Source of the DNA: Lactarius indigo
Lineage: Eukaryota; Basidiomycota; Agaricomycetes; Russulales; Russulaceae
Direction: 5' to 3'
DNA: 64,000 bases
Assembly (NCBI GenBank): GCA_025766275.1
Contig: JAFKAC010000044.1
Coordinates: 186,001-250,000 of the forward strand
In this document: positions 57,249 through 64,000 of the stretch, in pieces
Numbering within the stretch: position 1 is the first letter of the stretch
Layout of the letters: each line of letters opens with the position of its first letter
Position numbers and translations under genes: made by a program
The notes under the pieces: model-generated
Seen by the model: the letters and a program-made list of their open reading frames with translations, nothing else
Told to the model about the DNA's origin: nothing
Database searches by the model: none

Positions 57249-58890
57249 TCGTCAGTGCTCTTGAGAAGGTGCAGTAAGGTGTTGTCAAATCTTCGAGTCA
57301 ACATTTGCATCTTGATAGTCAACCTCCGCGTGGGTTAAAGCTGTTTCAGGTGACATCTTTGAGAAGCATAGGAAAGTGGCGTGCTTCAAGACGAGGATAA
57401 CAGCTTGACAAAAGTTAAATAGGCACTAAAAACAATAATGTGAAATACCAAGAATCAAATGATGACCGGCGCCGAGACTAGTGGTAATAAGCTAGAGAGA
57501 TAAAAATCATAAGCCAGGGATAGATGAGCGTAATTCGAAGAGAACACATTTTGAATGGCGGGAAGTGACATAATCTGCACTGCCTGAAGGACAAGTGAGA
57601 TTTTTGGTCCGGTGAATATACAGAAAGCACTTACAAACTAGAGAACTAGAGGTGAACACCATTAGTAAGCTAGAAAGGGGAGCATGGACGCACGCGCTAG
57701 TTGATCAGGGATAAGTAAGATCAATGAAGAGTAGAAAACAGGTATGGTCAACGGGCAAAGAACGCAGAAAGGCATACAGCAACCCACATCCTGAACATCC
57801 AACGACAAGAGTCATCAGCAGGCTCGAATCACAGCGACATACGGCAGCCATTTACCAACTGGATGGACAGCCGAGGACAGCCATCGTCAGCAGGCCTGAA
57901 ACCCAGCAGACAATAGCAGCCACTCACTCCCTGGAGAGCCGAAGACAACCGTCGTCAGCAGGCTCGAAACAGCGAGCCACGGAAGCCACTCACATCCTAG
58001 CATGCCGAGGACAGCCGTCGTCAGCAAGCTCGAAGCACAGAGACACATGGCAGTTACTCACATCCTGGCATGCCGAGGACAGCCATCTTCAGCAGGCTCG
58101 AAACACAACGACACATGGCAGCGACTCACTCCCTGAAGAGCCGAAGATAGCCATAATCAGCAGGCTCGAAACACAGAGAGCAATAGCAGCTACTCACAAT
58201 CTGGAATGCAGTACACCAACATGGTCAGGTTCGTCGACCTCGTACACAAAAGTTATGGTAACACGACGATTGCTATCTGTGAAGCCTCTCAGCATGAAGC
58301 GGACGGTACTTGGAGCAAGCCAGCACCACCTTCCAGACAGACAACATTGTTGTTTCCAAGCTTGTCTGGCTTAAACTTGACCGAAATGTCGGCAGCCATT
58401 ATTTTGAAACGCGCTCGCTGGATGGCCAACGTAGCACTGGTGTGGGTCCTAACATGGCTGTGCGAAAGAAATTAGCATTCGATGGTGAGGGAAAAGACGG
58501 CGAACATGTCGGGTTCCTAAAGAACAGGGGCACCGTTCTTGAATTTTTTAGACTTGCATTTGACACCGGCATCGTCCTTGAAAACGAGCTCTAGGTCCGG
58601 TGTAGGACGTTTTTCGATAAATTCGACAGATATTTCTACACGAATATCAACCCTGCTCATAAGGAATGGTGGGTATTATATACCTTTTAAATAAATATAT
58701 CTATACGCGAACAGGTCAACCTATGCTTAAGTGTAAGCTATTCGACTAACTGACCTTGATAGCTTGATCGTCCATATCGGTCCCAAATCGCGAATTCGAT
58801 TCCATCCCAAGATATGATAAATTTGGTTTTCTAAGCCTTGGTGCTGTGTGAAGAACTCTGATGAAGCAAAGATGGATGTAAGAGCGACGG
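57249..58890 (-). pseudogene. GTPase copy D: N-terminal domain joined to array, G domain deleted
   Basis: The minus strand begins near 58,855 with TAPRLRKPNLSYLG (gene A start codon replaced), then the N-terminal-domain exon near 58,630 (GVKCKSKKFKN-type) and AADISVKFKLDKLGN-like sequence near 58,380. At about 58,210 the sequence jumps directly to the exon array, so P-loop, G3 and G4 are all missing. After nine triplets the terminal exon follows near 57,460-57,249 with ILVLKHATFLCF- and EVDYQDANVDSKI-like segments, cut off by the poly(A) insertion. It is a deletion derivative and cannot be a GTPase. Confidence 0.6.
57635..58200 (-). repeat. Array D: nine 3-nt exons
   Basis: The shortest array. 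Minus-strand triplets are ATT, GGA, GAT, GAT, GGA, TTG, GAT, CGC and TTT in order from the 5' side. The outermost ones match the boundary triplets of array A (ATT at the start, TTT at the end). Donors and acceptors are as in the other arrays. Confidence 0.85.
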
Positions 58891-59450
58891 ATGGAAATAG
58901 ACAGACGCAAGAAAGCCGTGAGCCACACGCATGCCAGTGTGTGGAAACAGCGCATTGAGGAAGCGCCCGCCGTTCTATTCCCACTTTCTCTTCCATGACA
59001 CGGATGACGACCCGACAACTTGCCTGGAACTGTCAAGCCTCCGACGACGCAGGCTAGTCGACGATGCTGATTGGATCGACTCATGGCTGCGGGGTTTCCC
59101 TTAATACCAAACTTTTTTCATTACTTTCATTCACACTGATTTATCAGAAACAGTCAGCTCGACAATACCTCCCTTAGTTAAACTTGTGACCCTCTCAACG
59201 ACCCACGCAAAACTTCAAAAAGGCAAACCAAGCCTACCTCTTAAATGGCATAAACACCCAATTACAAGATATCGGTCTGGCTCAAAACTCGAAAAGGAAC
59301 CCCCCCCCCCCCGCGTGCGCCTACTGATCTCAGGGTAAGCAATGCAGAAAAACTTGAATCACCGTCTTCTCTGTCTTTCTCGCCAAGCTGGACACTGATC
59401 AATCTTTCCCAGTATCCGCTGCGTAACCCGCGTCGCGAAGACGCAATGAC
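58891..59450. repeat. Shared upstream region (copy in module D)
   Basis: Homologous to 15898-16440 and 35091-35570. It contains a run of about 14 C near 59,300, at the same place as the C-rich run at 16,340. Non-coding. Confidence 0.5.
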
Positions 59451-60040
59451 GTCAAGCCCAGACTCTTGTCGCTCATGTAGCTAGCGGCTTTCCCCTCCAT
59501 GTGCGATGGCCCATCTGATGCATCGGAGCTGGCACCTCCCAGGAGCGCCAACACGAAGGAGTAGATGTAGTAACGATTCTACATCCATGAACTCGCCACA
59601 GTATTGCTCGTGCCTAACGCCCACAGTCCGGTTGGGTGTCGCAGCTGGCCAGTCGAGGATGTCTGGGCATGAGTTGGAGAACAAGCGGTTCGGTTCGGGC
59701 TCAACAAGATTGGTACGTGCTTTTCGCTTCCAGTCATCCCCTCTCTCTCGAATTCTCGGATAGACCTAGTGCCGCGCGAGAAATCACATACCCGACTGGA
59801 GCTCCTCCACTCCATGACCCTAACGTTACGCTCCCGCTTCCCGACCTGATACCAGCGCACGAATTTCCCTTGGTACTGCACCAGCGCACTCCGCCTTTCC
59901 ATGGTATACAGGCCGAGCGGGGGCACAGGCGGTCGCATTATGTCTGCTGGAATACCCGTCCGTTCGAACTGGCTCCGGTGGACTGTGGTCATAGGTTGGG
60001 TAAAAATTGTTTTCGGCGCATCACAGTCATGTCTCAATGA
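59450..60040 (+). pseudogene. Nug1/GNL3-type GTPase relic (fragment)
   Basis: Closest to the copy at 16440-17050. Forward pieces: the CTAGCGGCTTTCCCCTCCATG block, QLASRGCLGMSW-type readings of the NWPVEDV segment (about 59,640), NKI with donor GGTACGTGC at about 59,708, and LVPREKSHTRLELLHSMTLTL at about 59,770. No P-loop or G3 motif; several frame breaks. Confidence 0.5.
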
Positions 60041-60484
60041 TCTGATCTATCTCCCAACGTCATAGGAAAGACAGTATGTGCGTATGTATCATTTTCTGAT
60101 ACCTACTCGTTACAAGACCTTGTCATGAATTCGATTATACTGCACTTGACCACTATTTTCTGACAGAAGAGGAGCACAGCGTGCGATTCGGGACAGTTTA
60201 GACAAGATAATGAATTGCTGAGTATGTATCATGTATTATGTACATCGTAGAAGTAACGTGATGTATACGAGCTTTATGACCAAACTATAGACAGCTATAA
60301 TAGGAGGATATCGGATAGCGATCGCTCAGGACAAACGAAAAGGCGAGTGGCCATCTGGATGGAGACCTGAACCCTTCTTTCCTTAGAAAAAAGGTCAAGT
60401 CGCAATTATTGTGGTGATTGAATGAGAGAGATATACGCACAAAGAGGACATCCAAAAAAAGAGAGAAGAGAAACGAGCACGCAT

Positions 60485-61310
60485 GAGTTCAGTTCACCGT
60501 TCGAGTTCCTAATCCGCCCCCGAAGGGAAGACGACGCATCGTAATGCCGACCCATGTGGAAACCGTGTCCACAGCGCTCGAGGCGACGGGCGTTCTTCCG
60601 CCTTGGCAGCTTCGGCTGCCAGCGTAGCCCGGAGGCAGAACATATGAAGCGCCTGCACATTCAGCAATGGCAAATCCGGCCGCCCGTACGGCGCTTGAAG
60701 CAAGACCTGGAAATGAATAGTCAGAGAAAGAGCCAAGGGGGGCAGCCGTCTGAAGTGTCGTCGAGACTCAGCTCGAGCCCCTCGAGGCCCATCCGTATTT
60801 CCTGGCGTGCTTAATAAGAGTGCGCACGTCCATATCGGGCGCAAGGGCATGTATGGGCCCTTTCAGTACGCCGCCTTGCGTGCCAAAAGCGCCGCGGGGC
60901 GTAAGCCACCATACAGGGTGCTCGCGATGCCCAGCGTCACGCGACCCAACGGACGACTGGGTGCGAGGCCGGGGGAGGCGGGGTATGGCGCGGCGGTTGA
61001 CGGGTCGAAGGCTGGCAGGACCAGCGCCGGCAATGTGCACGTTGAGCTGAACGCCAATACCAGCGCTAGCACGAAGAACGGGCCATGCGACGGTGGTAGG
61101 CACGCAGCACGAGGTCGTCGCGAGCGCCGCGAGAGGTGGAACACCTACTAGCCGTGGGATGCGTAGGAGTCATCATCTGCAGATAAACCGAGCGTGTGGT
61201 AGAGTGTGGGCCGGGCAGTAGAGCTGAAGTGCTTCAAGGCGCGGGCGAAGACAGGCTGCCCTGAGCACGGGACGGGCGCCGAGATTAGCGAGAGAGGGAC
61301 CGGAGGCTCC
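60485..61310 (-). pseudogene. F-box/LRR-like protein relic, internally deleted
   Basis: The minus strand has FARALKHFSSTARPTLYHTL then GLSADDDS (about 61,250-61,165), corresponding to the ARVSKRFS...LYxTLxLSADDAD part. After that come PSHGPFFVLALVLAFSSTC and LPALVLPAFDPSTAAP. A large deletion follows, then RPLGRVTLGIASTLYGGLRP (about 60,930) and a decayed C-terminal part with HMFCLRATLAAEAAKAEERP and ALRCVVFPSGAD. The HFVGVPPAAHEV section is gone. It faces the Nug1-like fragment at 59450-60040. Confidence 0.5.
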
Positions 61311-61980
61311 GGCGTACCTACTGTTGGGCGAGCCATGGGCTGTGCGGCTCGAATGTCTGTGGGGTAGACACTGCGATGTGCTGGAGTGGTACTGGTACAA
61401 GGGTGTCTGCGTGGACGCAGTCGGGGAGTACAGGAAGATGGGTGAGCTGAGTATGGGTGCAGAGCGCATTTAGAAGGATGACCGGGCGCTGAGAGGGGTG
61501 CTGTAAGTTGGTACACTTGGGAACATCTTGGACACGTGTGGGAAAGAAGGTGAGATGGGCGAATCGGAGCACGTCATATCCAGCTCGTTGCCCGAGGCCG
61601 CCGGAAGGGTGGATATCTGGAGATGGAGGCAACGGCGAACGACTAGGAGAGCGCCCAAGTGGCATGTGGATGACATTTCTCCGCGGATTTCCCTGGTAAT
61701 TAATCCATCGTATCACCTCTTTTTAGGATGGACGTCTTTCATAAGAACTCGGAACTGGAATTTTGGAATTCAACGACGAGTTGTTGCGCATCCATTGGAG
61801 CGACAGAAGCAGGAGTCATTGATCAATTCGATCTCATTTTCGATCAATCGATCAGCGGTTCACACGGTTCACCTTCTTGCCACCACGCCACCAGTCATTC
61901 AACCAATCGTATCAATTCATGTCGACGTCTTGTTCTTCCGTCAAAACGCATTTGCAACATTCCAAAGTGGATTGCCGGCA
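61310..61980. repeat. Upstream region of F-box-like relic with GTPase P-loop scrap
   Basis: 61310-61700 matches 18.4-19.0 kb. At 61,725-61,790 the minus strand shows a short KTSILKR-type remnant of the GTPase P-loop exon (GAATTCCA then AAGACGTCCATCCT). Then comes the GATCAATTCGAT / GGTTCACACGGTTCACCTT block also seen near 6,540 and 38,650. Confidence 0.4.
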
Positions 61981-62149
61981 TAACTAGGTCAGTACGACCG
62001 TGTGCCTTTCCCTAGGTCTCTCCGTCTTACTTGTTTGCTCCACCTGTGGACCCAGAGGACATCCACTGGCGCATAAAGCACCTGGGCCATGCCCTCTGCA
62101 TTCGATTCCTCATGGATCACGTTGATATCGTGCGTCGTGCCCGCCTTAC

Positions 62150-62700
62150 TCTTACACATCCCACTCATCCTTTAGCTCTAGCTGGAAGACCAAGGCCCTA
62201 TTCGAGAGCTGATGGGGGTCTACCTTCTCAACAGCGCGACCATCACTGTGGCCTGGATTCTCACCAATGATGGAACCACACGCCCACACTAGCCCTCGCA
62301 AACACTCGCATACGCATGCAAAGAACTTACTCAAGACGAGGAAACCCAATACCTCGTTTCCTACAAGCAGTCTGAGCACCGCCCATCCATGCTAATCTGC
62401 GAGTGCGTGTTCAAGACTCCAGGTGCAGTCTTATGTGTGGCTTTCACGAGCATCCTGCATCTGAACAGGGCGGGGTTCGAGATGTTCTGTGTGTCATTAC
62501 TGCGCCCGGACCCCCACAGGTCTCTGACTCCGAGCCCCTGTCCCCAGTCTTTACTTCCCAAGCTCTATGCTTCCCCAGATTCGGCCTGAAAAAGTCGCCG
62601 GGCCGAAGGACGCGTTCGAGCGGCCCTTCTGCATGGGCATGGCAGGTGAGGCGCCGCAACCAACCTCTCTACTGTCCCCGCGTGGCCCAGCAAAGGTGGC
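62150..62700 (-). pseudogene. Relic of an unrecognised gene (paralogue of 29795-30260)
   Basis: Homologous at nucleotide level to 29795-30260 on the same strand. Readings include MPMQKGRSNASFG, DARESHT-like, and further downstream HGWAVLRLLVGNEVLGFLVL then FACVCECLRG, a hydrophobic segment absent from the other copy. There are several stops. I cannot name the family. Confidence 0.35.
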
Positions 62701-63290
62701 AGCGTGAGTAGACGAATGGGAGTTGTCGTGAATGCCGTCTGGTGCTTCGAACTCGATTCCACCTTCCCCGTTTTCTAATCCTGTGGCGGCGCACGACGAT
62801 GCAACTTCCATGCTCTGGCGCGAGCAGATGGGAACCCATCCTGGGACATCAATATCAACAAGGCAACAGCTCAGGGTGGGGTATGGTTAGCGCTTTTACC
62901 CCTATCGACCTTGTAAGTTCATTCACGTCATATTCCAAATTCCTATTCCGTGTCGTCTCACCGACATCGATTCATCTTGGGAAGAAACAACAAGCCTAAC
63001 AGTATCATCTCAGTAGACACAAACAAGAAGATCCTTCGCAAGTATTCACCTCGCCATCGTCAAGCAGGATAGTGCACTCATATCGCACCAGTGTTGAACT
63101 CAAGAAACACAGAGGCACCCCGCCATTGCCCAACCTCCAGTTTCGCAGAGAAGAATAGCGACTTTGATGCCCCATCCATGCCGTGCCGTGGCCGTTCTGC
63201 CCATTCCACATCACAAGAAAATACGACAACGGCATCCTTGATGGCATCGAACCGATGCTGTCATCGTTTGCATGTCTATTAGCTTTCGCC
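62700..63290. other. Spacer, nothing recognised
   Basis: Short open frames on both strands without motif or repeat copy in this window. Confidence 0.3.
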
Positions 63291-63700
63291 GCGACGCACA
63301 GCGTCTCACCCGCTGTGGCAGAGATACACTCATTCAGGAGTGGAAAGACGAAGGTGCAGGAGGGGTCACAGACGTGATGCGAAAGGAAAGCAGTTCTGAT
63401 TGTGCTCAACACAATTGGTGCGTGTCGTCCGGCCGTCTCCAAACCCCTTCTCTCTCACTAATTCTCAGGTAGACCTGGTGCCGTGTGAGAATACTCAGGA
63501 ATACCTCAACGTGTCGCTTGCTCTTTCCGCGGAGTTGAACCAGCACGCAAACCTCTCCGGTATGCACCAGTGCGTCTCCACCCTCCTCCGGGTGTCCGGC
63601 CCGGACATCGGAGTCAGTCTCGTCGGCTTCTGTACCAGTCCGTCGGCCAAAGCAGTATCGCCACCACGTTCAAGCGCGTGAAGGTTGGCTTCTTTTTTTT
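63290..63700 (+). pseudogene. Nug1/GNL3-type GTPase relic (most decayed)
   Basis: GKAVLIVLNTIG near 63,385-63,420 stands for the GKxLVFVLNKID segment, with a donor-like GTGCGTG behind it. Then LVPCENTQEYLN (63,477) matches VPRENxQxWL, and a garbled P-loop strand VSLVGF with SAKAVSPPRSS near 63,615-63,680 corresponds to VGVVGxPNVGKSSxxN in mixed frames, followed by an RVKVGFF-like end. The interpretation rests on the order of the pieces. Confidence 0.4.
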
Positions 63701-63739
63701 TAGTCACCCATTGAGAACGGCTATTATGGAGACGCACAT

Positions 63740-64000
63740 GGGAAGGTGTACTCCATGGCAACTCAGCTGGGACATCCTCGAGGCGGAGGTGCAGGCGGCG
63801 CGTGCGGAACGCGAGGCGTGGTGCGTTCTCATCTTCTCTCCCACCCTCCATTTTCTGGACCCTCTGACGCGGACTAGGGCCGCGCACACTGCGCCTCCAG
63901 AGACGCCCGCCGCGACTCCTGTCTCTATTACGCAGAGCCTTTCTGGGCTGCGCCTCGAGCATGCGCACCTACTCCAGGAACATGGCGCAGACCGTGCGGC
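63740..64000 (+). pseudogene. Coiled-coil relic, second copy (runs off the window)
   Basis: Matches the 3' half of 3010-4345: AEVQAARAEREAW near 63,785, then RAAHTAPPETPAATPVSITQ and LRLEHAHLLQEHGADRAA near 63,880-63,995. Heptad-like Leu/Ala spacing. Here it follows a Nug1-like relic, whereas the first copy precedes one. Confidence 0.45.

Overview
The window looks like a repeat-rich accessory region of a basidiomycete (Agaricomycete) genome. Evidence: short GT-AG introns of about 45-65 nt with CTRAC-type branch points, expanded P-loop GTPase genes of a kind common in mushroom-forming fungi, fungal Nug1/GNL3-type and F-box-like relics, and a Ty3/gypsy chromovirus of the Tf1/sushi type. I cannot name the species. 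I saw no rRNA, tRNA or bacterial features.

The backbone is a segmental module present in several copies. In order it holds a GTPase gene (last exon, array, G domain, N-terminal domain), a shared leader, a Nug1-type GTPase relic, and an F-box-like relic pointing back. Copies lie at about 8.7-18.9 kb (A), 30.4-38.3 kb (B), 57.2-61.8 kb (D) and, inverted, at 38.7-45.8 kb (C). The window starts inside another copy (30-2149), which is a near-identical inverted duplicate of 38718-41648. Most Nug1-like and F-box-like copies are broken. GTPase gene A looks open and spliceable throughout.

The most striking feature is inside GTPase genes A, B, C and D. Near the 3' end each carries a tandem array of ~65-68 bp units. 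In the gene's sense direction each unit reads as a complete small spliceosomal intron (GTGAGT donor, CTGAC-like branch site, CTCTCCAG-like acceptor), and neighbouring introns are separated by exactly three nucleotides. I read about 145 such triplets over four arrays. None is a stop codon, and the flanking exons join in phase 0. If spliced as written, each array would be a chain of single-codon exons, about 69 in gene A.

Other genes are a multi-exon C2-like plus GTPase gene on the minus strand (23.5-26.5 kb) with a truncated paralogue at 21.6-22.6 kb, a fifth array-less GTPase copy with a myristoylation-type N-terminus (26.8-27.9 kb), a decayed 2-Cys peroxiredoxin (28.5-29.2 kb) and a coiled-coil relic (3.0-4.3 kb, with another copy at the right edge).

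From 46.6 to 56.5 kb lies a solo LTR followed by a complete LTR retrotransposon. It has 519-bp LTRs and a single-frame Gag-PR-RT-RNaseH-IN-chromodomain ORF. An 11-nt sequence just after the 5' LTR is complementary to the predicted 5' end of its own RNA, as in self-priming Tf1. The element is dead: it has five in-frame TGA codons, a protease Asp-to-Asn change, a nested 850-bp DNA transposon and an inverted LTR. A 793-bp hAT-like non-autonomous element with 8-bp target duplications sits at 39885-40677, and its empty site is visible in the inverted duplicate.
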